From Mesostigma viride (taxonomy: Eukaryota; Streptophyta; Mesostigmatophyceae; Mesostigmatales; Mesostigmataceae), in NCBI GenBank assembly GCA_009746045.1, contig RPFO01000050.1, positions 2,220,368 to 2,284,367 of the forward strand: a DNA stretch of 64,000 nt, read 5' to 3'. Shown in pieces: positions 1-11,963 of this stretch (its first letter is position 1; each line of letters opens with the position of its first letter). The notes under the pieces were generated by a model. It searched no databases. It was not told the origin of the DNA and saw nothing but the letters and a program-made list of their open reading frames with translations. The position numbers were made by a program, and so were the translations under genes.

Positions 1-198
1 GTCTCCCTGCCGCCGCCATGTTTCAGCCCGGGTCGTGATTGTTTCTCAATTTATTTTTTCCCTTCACCGTACCCTGACATGTTGTGGTGCTGCCTTTGCA
101 ACTGCCTGCCCCCCGTCCGCGTCGCCTTCTCCTCCTGCTTCTGTTCACTCATCTGCTGCTTGGGCGGTTGCCTTCATTGCGGTTGCGTCCGCTGGCAG

Positions 199-948
199 CT
201 ACGTGCGCGAGGGCGGCACCTTCCACGTCACGTCCGTGCTGGAGAAGCGGCTGCACTGCCCCGCGCTGCTCATCCCTATCTCGCAAGCCACCAACAACAG
301 CCACATCCATGTGAGTGAGGGGATATGTGAAGGCCATCTGTGAGAACCGTCATGAACAGTCTACCCGTGATGCATGCACAAGTGACTCCTAGACCTGGGC
401 CATGCGACCCCCGTCGTATAACTGGTGGCAATTGAGGTCCTGTGTTCGAATCCAGTATCGTACAAAATATTTCAGTGGTGGCACGCGTGGAGCATAGTTT
501 GTCTGCTTCACCTTTCCCACATACTGGGTCCGCAGGGGTGGCGCACGCGGAGCATAGTATGGCCCAGTTAATGACCGCGTCTAGTCCTCCTCGGGAGAGA
601 ATGTGCTTTGCTTGGGTGGAACTTTGAACAGGGATAGGGTGCTGTAGAATGCAAAAGCAACAATCATGTTGATAATAATAATATTAGTAGTAATCATATT
701 GCCTGGTAAGGTCACAGAAACTAGGGGCAATTGTGTCAAGGCGGGCGGGTAGTTGAATGATATGGGGTATGGCGTGGGTGTGGCTGCTTGCGACTTGTAG
801 AACTGCTCAGGTGCTGCTCTCACGATAGTTGGGTACCTCTCCCGTGGACGCCCAACCACCCTTCCAACCTACCAATCTACGTACCCAACCAACCAACCAG
901 CCAGCCAACCAACCAACCAACCAACCAACCAACTAGCCGGCAAACCAA

Positions 949-1019
<71 letters not shown>

Positions 1020-1020
1020 A

Positions 1021-1115
<95 letters not shown>

Positions 1116-1402
1116 ACCAACCAACCAACCAACCAACCAACCTGCCCCAGTCTTTCTGACTGCTTTGCCTCATGCCTTACTATCCCTCCTTTGCACTCCC
1201 TGTCCCTCCACCATCTGGGACGGCCACCGTGACGGCGCACATGTGACAATGTCTTCCCCCCCTCAGGACGAGCGGCTGCGGCTTGAGAACCTGGTCAAGG
1301 GCAAGGACACGGTGAAGCAGCTGCTGCTCAACATCGGGGAGCTGGACACCAAGGCGGCGATGTTCAAGGAGCAGGCAGCCCGCAGCTGGCAGACGGAGAA
1401 GA
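199..1402 (+). CDS. Unrecognised gene, two internal exons (199-310, 1267-1402); 5' and 3' ends not seen
   Basis: Two GC-rich stretches read as exons. The first follows a CTGGCAG acceptor, encodes ...YVREGGTFHVTSVLEKR... and ends at CAT/GTGAGT (after 310) in phase 0. The second starts after CCCCCCCTCAG (1266), reads DERLRLENLVKGKD... in phase 0, so the two join without a shift, and ends at a GTGAGC donor after 1402 in phase 1. The second exon is charged and leucine-rich and could form a short helix or coiled coil. The 956-bp intron contains the (CCAG/CCAA)n array. No start, stop or further exon could be placed. I do not recognise the family. Confidence is moderate for the exons and none for function. 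Confidence 0.4.
841..1143. repeat. Tetranucleotide array (CCAG/CCAA)n
   Basis: About 300 bp of nearly uninterrupted CCAG units with CCAA variants at both edges, lying inside the intron between the two exons of the unrecognised gene. The long GWLA- and QPAS-repeat reading frames across it come from the repeat and are not proteins. Confidence 0.95.
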
Positions 1403-2849
1403 GTGAGCGTCCAAGGAGAGCTAGCACACAGGAGACAGGCTATCACGCAGAAGAAGAATAAGAGTGAGCATCAGAAGGTTGAGAAGAAGTGCACTGTAGG
1501 ACAAGTGCTATTGCACAGAAGAAGAGCGAGCGCTTTGTTGAGCTCTAAGCGCGTTCTCGGGCTAGCACGGACGTCGGACGGCTCGATGCGATTAAGAGAC
1601 TGCCAGCGTGGCACTATTCCTGACAGCAGTAGACTTCCAACGGGGGGGAAGGATTTTTAGTGGTTTGTACCCGTTGAGACAGCCTTGCGATGTCAAAAGA
1701 TGTCGAGCAAAGGGCGCGCTGGCCATCAGCCATGAAGGAGTTAGGCGTGCAGCTCTCGTTTCATTTGTACCCATCAAGACACAGCAGAGCGTGCGGAATG
1801 GCCGCCTGTTGAGTAGGTTCTGCCCTGAAGATAACTTGATGCTGCAGTAGTTGGCGGGTTCTCGCTGACTGCGCAGGACATTGCCAGGGAGCGTGCAAGC
1901 CTTTGCACTCACTTTTGCAGCTGTCACTGCTTCGTCCCTGCTTCCTGAAAAATGGCCGGTAGTTCTGCTTCCTGAAAAATGGCCAGTAGTTGGCTTGTGT
2001 GTTTAGACACAACGAGGCCTGGCAGTGAAAAGACCGTTCTGGACTCTGTTGTTGCACGGATGCAACATGTTATGGCTGGGTTACATAGGACATGCCAACC
2101 CAGAGCCTTGGACCCTGTGGCTCATCTGGCCTCGATTTTGCATACTTGTAAGGACTAAGTTATTGATAGCTGTGGTACATTTTTTATTCTACTTTTAATG
2201 GTACATGCCGGAGCAGGCGACGTCAGTGATGCGCTCGTGGCACACCCGCGTCTGTGCAAGCTAACAGCTCTCAGGGTGTTCTCTTGCTTGCTGCTGTAGA
2301 ATTGGCCGGCCAGCTAGCTAGCTGCATGGAGGTCGTGAATATCAGCCGGTGTGTACTACATACATGCACATTGCAATTCCCTGCAATGGCTGATCAAATT
2401 CCATGCAGAGGAGACTACGGTGTTTTGATAATGTACTAAGTATTTCTCTGGTTCATAGTTACATGGTTTATCTATATGTACAAGAATGGATTAATCAATT
2501 TACATGTCTAGACTGTGAGCATAAGTCCTCAGTGGAATGGATATGGATGAGGTGGATGTATCTAGCTGATCGAATTACAGGTTTGTGGGCGCTGCAGCTG
2601 TAGCTGTAGCTGCAGCTGCCTGGTTGTTAGACCTGCATGGTTACATAGGCAACCGGGGTTGGTGGTTGGCCCTGGGCCGGCTTGCCTGTAGGCTGTAGCT
2701 GTAGCTGCCTGGTTATTAGACCTGGGTACATATGTTAGACAGTAACCCTGGCCGACCCCTACCCACCTTCGTGCTGTACATCTGATATAACACCGGCCTG
2801 CGCTGGTTGTCTCCTTGATAGTTAACACCCCGGATTTGAAGTGCATCTT
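1403..2849. other. No gene seen; small local duplications
   Basis: No exon is convincing here. A roughly 28-bp direct duplication (CTTCCTGAAAAATGGCC core) sits near 1940-1990. A GCTGTAGCTGTAGCTG-rich segment followed by CCTGGTTRTTAGACCTG is present twice (about 2590-2635 and 2690-2735). At 2793-2822 lies one copy of the dispersed GCCTGCGCTGGTTGTCTCC motif. Confidence 0.5.
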
Positions 2850-2948
2850 TGATCGCATGGGCCTTCTTGGTGAGATTCAGCTGGTCGCCCACCGCCTTCC
2901 CCGCGCGCGGGGTAAGGCAGGGGCGCCCCCGCTTCTTCTCATCTTTAA

Positions 2949-4697
2949 CCCGTGTTTTTTTACAACGCGATGTATCGCGTTGTAGGGTTAGAACGCGATG
3001 TATCGCGTTGTAATCTGACACGTGGCAGGCACAGTAGATACGAGATTTTCGGTCTGAAACTCGGTGGACGGCCTCCTTACATCCCGTAGAACTCAAGAAA
3101 AAATCCTGGTATTTTTTGGATTTTTTTTGTGACAGCTGCAAACAAATATGTACCACTGAAATCAGGCATTTTCGCGGGACGAAGGTGAAGACGACGGCGA
3201 TGGCGGCAGGTAGATCTCGCCAGTTTTCGCGCGAATTTCAGTGGCTGTTGGGTGGCACGACCATGATGATGCGTTCAAAGGTTGATAATTAGGTTTCTAC
3301 GAGTTTGTTGAGGTACTGGGGCAAAGGAAACGTAGATTTTTCCAGTTTCTCACCCAACTTTCATGCGGAAACCCTGGAAACCGGCATACATATTATTACG
3401 TCAAGACTCGGGTCTGCTGCGGCACCATGCTTGGTATTTCCATGGTGTTTCGAATTCTTAACACATGTTTATTCATTCCGAACGCCCGGACTCTCGGCTA
3501 AACCGAGATTTGTGCAGACTTTTATTGGGTAGCTCCGGGCATGATGGTGCCTGCAAATAGCGTAAGGCGTGACCGTGGCTATTGCTACGGTATGCTGTAT
3601 TTTCCTGGAAATGGCCTCTGCCACCGGCTCAATAGTGCTTGCAGGCGTAAGTATATCGTGTTTCTACCTAGTTTCTGCCAGTTTTCCACATATTTCTACC
3701 GACCTCTGCCCAGCCTCTCTAAGACCGCCATCCTACTCGACGTTGCTTGCATGTCAGCCATAGCAGGTTGCAGTTGTGCAGTATTTAGGTGCTGTATACG
3801 TCGTCAAGCCGTGAATGTATCGTGAGGATTGGATATTGATGGTTTATACTGCGTTGATTGTGGAAGAAGATCAGCTAGGTGCCCATAATCATGGTGTATA
3901 ATCATGTGTTGTTAGCATCTTGCCACCATTTGCTAGCATGCATTCGATCCAGCGTCATCTTTGCCTGCATGTAAGCTCATGGATCACTCAACCTATCCAA
4001 GCCTAGCTTGCATTACACGTGCCTCTTTCTTTCAGTATTGCATGCGTTACGGAAGAAAACCCAGTGCCTCCCTTCCCACGAGGCATGTGCTTAACACGTT
4101 GTGAGAGTGGATGATGCTTTGGCTATGGCTGCCTGATTCAGTCATATTAGGTGATCCAGTCATGATGTTTGATGCATGTTTGATGCTGTATAACTTATAC
4201 AACTCCTATTTTCAACGTGTTGACCCTCCTAGCTCATGATATCCCCGTTTATGGGGCTCGTGTCGTTGTGTCATGTTGTGAAGGGCTCTCATTTTTCCCA
4301 CTGCGTTGTACTGCGTTGTAATTGTAATGCTGATAAAAAATAGCTCCAGTACGTGGCCCAATGGGCCTGAGTTTTGTTTCACAGAGCCTGTATATGTTGC
4401 CCATAGCTCGTGCAAGAAGCCAGATTTTTTTCATGAACCATTTGCGAATAAGCACATGACTTGTGACCTAGGGTCAAGAAATTGCGGTCATGGTCAGACC
4501 CCCCTGTATTCAAACCAGTGTATCTCTCTAATGAATGAGCATTTTGTAGGTCTGAGTAGCTCAAAAAATCCTTTGATTTATGGGCTTTCAGGAAAGTATA
4601 CACATGACTATGAAAAAAAATTTTCCCTAGATGTTATGACGTGTTCTATAAATAGCTTACAACGCAGTATATCGCGTTCTAAAAAAAAAAACACGGG
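2949..4697. mobile_element. 1.75 kb TIR transposon, CCCGTG-T(n) ends
   Basis: The left end reads CCCGTGTTTTTTTACAACG and then GATGTATCGCGTTG; the right end, reverse-complemented, begins CCCGTGTTTTTTTTTTT followed by AGAACGCGATATACTGC. The ends are therefore long imperfect inverted repeats carrying CGCGAT..TCGCG palindromes. Its boundaries are set by the interrupted ORF1-A copy on both sides. No clear TSD was found, and about 12 bp of host ORF1 are missing. No transposase-like reading frame is visible, so it is non-autonomous or dead. A second, broken, reversed copy occupies parts of 50699-54280. Confidence 0.7.
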
Positions 4698-5093
4698 CAA
4701 GATTTCGTTTCTCAGACGCCGCAAGCGGCTCGAGAACACTCCCTTCACCGTGGACGACGACTTGACCCTGGCACAGCAACAACGGCGACGGGAGCTATGG
4801 CCGACCTACCTCCAGCTCCGGCAGACCAAGGCGGGACAGCCGGTGTACTGGAAGGGGGGGGCCATCTACGTCGGCCACAAGCCCTGGCACGGGACCCCCG
4901 CGGCCCCCGCGGCCCCAGTGACTCCAGACGCCCCAGCTTAGGGGAATACAGCAGTACTTAGTAGCGTAGAGTAGTTAGACAGTGGCCTTGTACATGCACG
5001 CCTACTACATGCACTATACCAGCTGACTCATGAACATTACTTAGCTAGTCATGTACAACATGTGTGCCCATGACGCGCCACACACCAGATGAT

Positions 5094-5654
5094 TAATTAA
5101 TTAATTAATTATCAACATCACTCCGTTGGGAGTCAATGTAGCACATATCCCTGAGAAGGGGCATATGGCTTTAAATACATCCTAGGCTACTTCATGCAAG
5201 GGTGGGAATGTAAGCAACACTTGCTCTAGGTGCCGCAAGGGCACCGGCACCACCATGCTGTCTCAGGTTCAACCCAGCTAAGGGGATCCTGGCACGGGGG
5301 AGGAAGATCATCATGGCTATGCAAGGGCTAGGGCATGGCTTCTCGACAGAGAGCATCTCTCTGCATGGCATAGCATGGCTAAGTTCTTAATGCAACATCC
5401 ATGGGGGTCCCATTATAGACAAAGCATGGCTAAATGTTGAAGGCATCATCCATGGGGGCCATTATGGGCGCACATGCGCGTGGGCCACATGCTAGGCTAA
5501 GCCTTACTAATCTACACTACTGGTATATATATTCCTAGTCTGAGGTGGCAGGAGGGGGCTGCCAGGGCTTGTGGTCAACGTGGATGACCGCCCCCCTCCA
5601 GTATACCGGCTTCCCCCTTGCGCTCTGCCGGAGCTGAAGGTAGGCCGGCCATAG
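5094..5654 (-). mobile_element. 5'-truncated ORF1-A element inside another ORF1-A 3' UTR
   Basis: This 561-bp insert is flanked by an 11-bp direct repeat CACCAGATGAT (5083-5093 and 5655-5665). Read on the minus strand it is the ORF1-A C-terminus and 3' UTR ending in the conserved hairpin (CTCCCAACGGAG type) and an (AATT)n tail at the left. The TSD, 3' tail and 5' truncation are the signature of target-primed reverse transcription. Confidence 0.85.
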
Positions 5655-5880
5655 CACCAGATGATGCCTAGCTTTATTATTTAGTTAAATGCTGTGCCTA
5701 CGCAGAGAGCTACTCTCGATCTGCTGAGAAGCCATGCCCTGGCTTTTGTATAGCCATGCTGATCTTCCACCCCATGACGGGCCCCCCTTAGTTGGGCTGG
5801 GTCTGTAGATCATGGTGGTGCAGGTGCCCTTGGTGTACCTCCCATTATTGTAATACATTAAAAAAGAAAAAAAAATTCGG

Positions 5881-6399
5881 GGACTTGCTGAAAAGTTTGT
5901 TGAGCCCTTGATCGCCAACCAACCAGGCTACTTTATCCAAGTGCTTGTCTCAACGAGCTCTTTCATTTGACGCGTGGGTTCCATTTGGCTTCCTTCTTGC
6001 CCCCCCCCCCCCTGATATCTGCGCTGGTTGTCTCATTGATACCTATATCCACTATACTCTCCAATGCCAATGCAGGGTAGAACGTAGCCATGCATGCCTA
6101 TAGCCTAACCATACTTTCTTGAGCATTCTAGATGTTTGGCCCCTATGATGACCATAGAAGCACCTTATTATTGATTGAAAAGGAAAATTTTCACCCTTTC
6201 GTGAATGGTAGTTCTTGCTCCGTAAAGACGAGCTACAACCAGTCGGCTCGGGGTGGCAGGAACGTGATCCAACCGAAGCAAGGGACAAGCAGGATTGTAA
6301 TTTAGCCCGTCCGATCACTGGTCATTCTACAACTCACCACTCATCTTAGTGGTAAACGCCCAGTAAAACATAAGCATGTGCAATACAAAGAACGGAGTT
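5881..6399. other. Intergenic, 3' flank of the translocator gene
   Basis: No coding exon is seen. A C-run (6001-6012) is followed by a TGCGCTGGTTGTCTC copy of the dispersed motif at about 6020. The rest is presumably 3' UTR and spacer of the minus-strand translocator that ends at 6400. Confidence 0.4.
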
Positions 6400-9300
6400 T
6401 CATTTGGCTACAGAGGAGACTATAAGGGGCTGCTGGCTTTCCTCATCTATTTCCTTCTTCTGAACCACCCTGCCACGTTTCTTGGCTTCACCATACAAGA
6501 TCACCCCTGTTACGGCGATGCCATAGCCAACCATGCCCACCAGGGTCACTGGGTTGCGGAACAACAGGATCGATATTACGACCGCCACGGCTCCCTTGGC
6601 GTTCCCAAGCACCTGCATGGCAAAGTGACCCCCCGCAAACAATGCAGAAAATTATCATAAAATTTCTGATTTGGCAAAATTATCCCCACCACCCTCACAA
6701 CGCACTGAACAACACACCTAGTAATTGTGTATATCGCTATAACTATAGCTATAACTGTACTATAACTATGTGTTCCCGTGGGGGGGCACAGAGCATCCAA
6801 TCTTCGTGATGGTGATGGAAGCACCACCCGTCCCATCGACTACAAAGCCAACGAGACGAAGTGTCTGGGAATCACACGGGTGTTTGCAGTGCGTACCTGA
6901 GTGAAGTGACACTTTTGAAGGTCACTTTTGTGGGGCCTGTCGTTGAATCTAAATGTTACTCACACGCTCATCATGTTAGGACTACGAGTGGGTGGGCAGT
7001 AGTGTAAGGACACAACCATGTGTGGGTAGCACTGCAGATGAGATAAAATCGCTTTACTCGCATCCACCCTGGGGTAGGGAAGCCAGGCACACCCAACCCA
7101 TTAAGCTGTTGCCCCGATGCGGAGCCCAACTGGCCGAACACACAGCAATTACCAACCCCAATAAGCTGTTGCCCCAAATGCGGAGCCCAACTGGGCAAAT
7201 TCACAGCAACCACTAAGCCTGCAACCCTGGTTCAGGCAAAGAGTGCAGCCCAGTAGATTCAGTGCGTGCCTGGCAACGGCTCTGTGGGCCGGCTCACCCC
7301 GCGCCAAGATGAGCAGACGTAGCCACACTGGTTGGGAAACATTGGGCGTGATGACATCTAGCCAACTAGGCGACATCCTTTGGTACCACCAGTGCATGCA
7401 GCATACGCTGCTTGGGTGTTCTCCCCTGCAGCTCTCACCGTTGGCTGCACCGCATGCCCCCGCCCCAACAACCCCACCCAACGCTCACACAACCCAAGCC
7501 CCCACAACTCTACCCAATGTCAAGATGAACGACTTGTTTACCACAATCCTGCAAAACCTGCTCCCCTGAGCCGCCCTCACCGCTACCTTCCCAAGGACCG
7601 AGAGCACCTTCCAAAGCCGCTAGCTTCCAAGGTCTTTCCGAAATTCCTACCTTCCATAGCCGCTAGCTTCTAAAGTCCTTCCCAGGGCCTGAGCGCACTA
7701 CCAGCTCTCACCGTTGACTGCACTGCATGCCCTGCCCTCGTCCAGGCCAGAAAGAAACACTACAGTGATCCCAATCCTGCTATACCTGCCCATGAAACAC
7801 TGACCTTAACCCGATCCTGCAAAACCTGCCCCCCTGCCACCCTCATCGCGAGTGAACACCCTCTACACGCGCGTGCTTGCCCACCCCCAAGCAACCATGA
7901 CTAAAGTAAGCAAGAACTTGCATGCCATGCGCAAACGGCATGGCACGCAAAGTTCTCGCTGACAATACACGAGCAGCACGCCCAAGTTCTTGCTCAGCAC
8001 TATGCTGGCAACCAGAAGCAAACTCCTGCCCAGGTCCTGCAAAACCCGCCGCCTCACCTACCCAGGTCCTGCAGACCCCACAGCCTCACCAGCAGTGTAA
8101 TGACATCTAGCCATCAATCTAGCCTCACCTGCAGCGTGATGACACCTAGCCATCAATCTACCCTCACCTGCAGTGTGATGACATCTAGCCATCAATCTAG
8201 CCTCACCTGCAGCGTGATGACATCTAGCCATCAATCTAGCCTCACCTGCAGTGTGATGACATCTAGCCATCAATCTAGCCTCACCTGGAGCGTGAGCGGG
8301 CTGGTGTGGCGCGTGACAAGGAAGTTCGTTATGTTGCCGCAGTAGGCGATGAGCGAGTTGAGCGTGAGCAGCAGCAGGATGGTCCCGTCCTGCCGCGTGC
8401 GCGCGATGAGCACAGCCGCCACGTTGCCCTCCAGCACCAGCGACGCGGGCAGCAGGATCATGCACGCGATCGGGGCGATGTACATGAGCAGGTTGATGCT
8501 GTTGAGCTTCTCGCTGGCAGCCGCCGCCGCCGCCGCCGCCGCGCGTGGTGAGCGTGGGGTGGGGCAGCGTGTGGGTTGGGGTCGTGCGTGTACGCATAGT
8601 TGCGTATGTGTGCATTAGTGTGTGTGTCAGTGTGTGTGTATGTGTGTGCATGTGTGTGTATGTGTGTGTGCATGTGTGCTTGTACGTGTGTGCGTGTGTA
8701 TTTGTGCATGTGTGTGTAAGGTGTGTTGCTATCGCCAGTATGTTGTGAAAGTTTGTGCATGTTGTTATCGCCAGTCGTGGAGATGCATTGGGCGGTGGTG
8801 GTGAGAGGCGGTTGGGGTGGGGTGGTGGGCGACAGGGCACAGCCGGGGGGATGGCACAGGCAGGGGAGGTACCACAGGGACGGAACACGCCGAGCTTTAT
8901 TAGTAGTTGCATACTACTATAGGGTGGCCACGGTGGACCGTGCGGAGCTTTCTCTTGGGGTCCCCACTGGGCTACGAGATACCGGATGCTATGTGTGGTT
9001 CCCCGTCATTCACCGCCTGCTACATATAATCATCCATCATTCACTGCCTGTGGGGCCCCCGTGATCGAGTGACCAGGGAGAGACGGTCACGGCAGGTAGC
9101 ATCCGATCAGAGGGGGAACAGGGTGATGGCAAGCAAAGGAAGACACAAGGGGAGGAAGACACGCACGAGGGCCGAGTGCAAGGGGAGGAGCACGCACGCA
9201 CGAGGGCCAAGGCAGCCAAAGCAAGCGACTGAAGCAAACAAGAGAGGGCACATCGAGCGGGAGCATGACTAGAGAGGGGATACCTCCTGAGGGCACGCCC

Positions 9301-11963
9301 AGGCAGGGCACAATTAGAGAAACTTCAAGCGCACTCAGGCGGGGCACGATTAGAGAGACTTCAAGCGCACGCCAAACAAGCGCACTGTTAACAAAACAGT
9401 AAAATGGAAGAGGGCACAGCATGGAGCCCGACGCCTTACGCCTTTTGCCTCGCAACCTAGGGGCGCCTAGATTGCTCACCCTTCATTCGTCAGCAGAAGA
9501 CCCTGCAGCACCGTCTTGAGTGCTCGCGCTGACGTGGCGAAGAGGCACATGCAGAAGCCGAGCAGGTTGAACAGAGGCTCGTGCTGGTGGCAGGCAGGCA
9601 AGCAGGCCAAATCCCCACAGCGCGGAAAAGAATCAATAATCAATCAAATAAAGCGGGAGTGGTGCTTAGCGCCACAGCTGCCAAACCGAGGGCAGCCCTC
9701 CTGTCAAAGTCCACAGGAAGCTAGCACGAGGCACACACCAACAGCCACAGGCCAATGGCCAGCCCAGGCAATTGCAAAGGCGAGCCCGACCAACACGTCG
9801 GTTACCAAGGCCGTGAGAGATGCGCAAACGAGTTAGAGACATTTGGCAACGTGACATGGAAAGATGGCAACGGGACAGGCGAGTCCCTGTGGTTGACCGC
9901 ACCACCATGGAGCATGATGTATAAGAGGGTATAGTTACGACACAGCAGGACATGCAGACCCACAAGCTAGACACAAAGACGAGTCAGGGGAAAAGAACGA
10001 GATGGCACAGGGAGAGGCACAGCAGGGCACGTTAAGTCGTTCAAGATATCGTAGACACAAGAACGGACCACAATGAGAGCCGTGAATCATGCCACGTCAC
10101 GGTTAGATGCAGGCTGGTGGAACATGGAAACCATTGCTTGAATCCAAGATCACAGGATGGTCAGCATCCATCGACCTATTCACAACCTGCTGAGGAAGAG
10201 AACAGTACGGCATTGAGTCCCAAAGAGACCCAAGCGACATGAAACTTGTGTACCAAAAAGTGTCGTGGACAAGAAAAGGCGCGGCCGAAAAAAAAAAAAA
10301 GAAAAAAAAAGCAAAGCCCGAGTCCAAGAACCAAGGGGTTATCATCTAATCTTGCTTTCTGGCCTGCACTGGTCCGAATTCTTCCAGATTGCTGGCCTGC
10401 GCTGGTTGTTTCTTTCAGATCTTAATTTCCAACGCAGGGGAATGTGCTTGCCGTAGGTGCATGGTCTTAATGAGCTTCTGATGCCCCATTACAACAGTAA
10501 TGATTTATGATTAGTGCTGGTAATGATAAGTACTGGTAATGATTAGTAATGGTTTATGATTTGCACTGGTAACAGATTTAACTTGGGATGCGTTCATAGA
10601 CACTAAGCCATCCTGTTTCTTGTCGCTACAGTTAAAACGTAGGCCTCCCTGACGGTATCTTAACGGGCACCACATGTGGACCTACACCTTGACAGGTACC
10701 ATAGTGTACCTCCAGTAAAGCATTTCTCCAGATTTGCAAATGGTTTAATACTTCGGCCTCCCCGTGCGTACCTCAGACGCAATAGCCACTCCCATGACAA
10801 CAGGAATAGGCGCTATAAATAGGCCTCCCAGAGCGTACCTCGGACGCGATGACCACTCCCATAACGACTGGGATGAGCGCTAAATAGGTGGCAAACGTCT
10901 CCTTCTTCATTGTTATGAGCGCCGAGAACAGCGCGGTGAAGAAAGGGGTGGTCGCGCCGATGGCCTGGTTGAAGGAGACGGGGATGTAGCGCAGCGAGAC
11001 GTTGCCCGCGACGATCGAGAAGACAAAAATAGTCGAGAGGCAGCCGATCTTGAACGCCTGCTGGCGCGACTTGATTGACTCACGCGGCACGATCTTGATG
11101 ATGTGGACAAAAAGGTAGCCGAGCGCGGTCGCCATCGTCATGTGGCAGAGTGTCAGGAAGACCGGGTACTTGAAGTGGTACACCCTGGGGGATGGGGAGA
11201 GGCCGGGGATGGTCGGGGTGGGGAGGCGAGCGGGGCAGGGATGGGAAACGAAAAGTGCATGCCAGAAACTTGAGAACGCAGGCAGGGAGAAAAGTGGCGA
11301 GAACCTGGCGCTGCGTTTGAGGCATATCCAATAAAATTTTCAGCAAGGTAAGCTTCCTGAGCTGTCGGAAATAATGATCATTATTTTATGTCAGCCTTAG
11401 TGTGTCAGGCATAAAAGAACGGATGCATAGCTTAGCATATAAATTGTTAATTTTGGCTGCCCAGGAGTAAAGAAAAAAGGTACTAAGAGCCGGAGCTTGC
11501 TGGTTAAAAAACACGACCGAGATCGCTCCGAGGACTAAAACCAGTCGAATAGCATAAATAATTGTACAACGCCACTGGTTGCTGGTCCTGACTGACGGGT
11601 TGTAATGTGCATGAAAAACGCCTGACATGGAAAGGGATGGCGAAAACCTCGAATGGACTCCATGTAGCGTCGCACTTACGTCAATAATGCCTTGTTCAAA
11701 AGCAGCACTCCAATATTTGAAGAGTACCACGCGCAGACAAGTAACACTTTAAACCAGCTCTTTGCCATTCTTCCTAGCAATGATGTCGACAATGTGAACA
11801 AAAGCTTATTCACGGCCGATTTCTTTCCAATTTTGTCCTCCAGCTGTTGAGAAGGATCGGCCTCTCGCGGGCGATCTTTGAACGATTCCAGGTCTTCAGC
11901 TGTATGGTCGTGTTTAATATGCTTGCTTAAACCCTCGCCGTAGGGCATCTCATCAGTTGGCAT
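6400..11963 (-). CDS. Sugar-phosphate/phosphate translocator (TPT/NST, KD-KVAG type), five exons, 391 aa
   Basis: Exons in reading order: 11963-11680, 11184-10839, 9583-9480, 8513-8285, 6612-6400. Lengths 284+346+104+229+213 give 392 codons with every junction in phase and GT-AG borders (for example GAC/GTAAGT, CCCCAG/G). The product is a polytopic membrane antiporter of the drug/metabolite-transporter superfamily, expected to exchange sugar phosphates or organic phosphates for phosphate across a plastid or endomembrane. Diagnostic stretches are [36 protein letters not shown], a [15 protein letters not shown] segment split over two exons, [14 protein letters not shown] and [12 protein letters not shown] with the final GEAKKR. 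The first 60 residues are hydrophilic and acidic and lack an obvious transit peptide. The start is the first ATG of the open exon. Substrate cannot be read from sequence. Introns are repeat-rich (39-bp array at 8097-8284, GT-rich run, 64-bp and 38-bp duplications). The fold and family are near certain. Confidence 0.93.
7080..7215. repeat. Two-copy tandem duplication, about 64 bp, in translocator intron 4
   Basis: The segment containing AAGCTGTTGCCCC..ATGCGGAGCCCAACTGG occurs twice in a row with a few substitutions. It lies wholly within the last intron of the minus-strand translocator. Confidence 0.75.
8097..8290 (-). repeat. 39-bp tandem array recopying the exon 4 splice donor
   Basis: CCTCACCTGCAG, which on the minus strand is CTGCAG/GTGAGG, recurs every 39 bp (about 8123, 8162, 8201, 8240), ending at the real exon 4 donor (CTCCAG/GTGAGG at 8285/8284). 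Each unit also carries CATCTAGCCATCAATCTAG. Reading past the real donor reaches a stop within a few codons (VRLD then TGA). Confidence 0.85.
8585..8725. repeat. (GT)n-rich microsatellite in translocator intron 3
   Basis: Imperfect TGTGTG-rich DNA with GCATG and GTATG interruptions lies between exons 3 and 4 of the minus-strand translocator. The Cys/Val-repeat reading frames across it are artefacts. Confidence 0.9.
9293..9385. repeat. Two-copy tandem duplication, about 38 bp
   Basis: GGGCACRATTAGAGARACTTC followed by AAGCGCAC is present twice in succession within translocator intron 3. Confidence 0.75.
10769..10895 (-). repeat. Tandem duplication of the end of translocator exon 2 with its donor
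   Basis: The last part of exon 2 ([11 protein letters not shown] plus the GTACGC donor, 10839-10895) is repeated 67 bp downstream on the minus strand (about 10772-10830) as [11 protein letters not shown] with its own GAG/GTACGC. The two copies differ by scattered substitutions. The copy is not needed for the gene model. Confidence 0.8.

Larger units (their letters stand above)
2850..5880 (+). mobile_element. Decayed ORF1-A element, interrupted twice
   Basis: 2850-2948 matches the ORF1-A coding region seen intact at 32690-32785. After the inserted transposon (2949-4697) the same ORF resumes at 4698 and runs to the stop at 4941, encoding the conserved LTLAQQQRRRELWPTYLQLR end, GKPVYWKG-type motif and VGHKPW-type tail. 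Its 3' UTR is interrupted at 5094 by a second insert and resumes after 5665, fading near 5880. About 12 bp (GACCCCGGCGGA in the intact copy) are missing where the transposon sits. A long reading frame from 4306 to 4941 merely fuses transposon sequence to the ORF1 end. Confidence 0.7.

Noticed and set aside
437-462. tRNA B-box (GTGTTCGAATCC)
   Set aside because: T-stem does not pair and no acceptor or D arm could be placed.
869-1249. Long GWLA and QPAS repeat reading frames
   Set aside because: All frames of a tetranucleotide array are open; they carry no information beyond the repeat.
4306-4941. 211-codon ORF as a transposon-host fusion gene
   Set aside because: It is the accidental joining of non-coding transposon sequence to the ORF1-A C-terminus.
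8545-8804. Cys/Val-rich small proteins
   Set aside because: Translations of a GT-rich microsatellite in a translocator intron.
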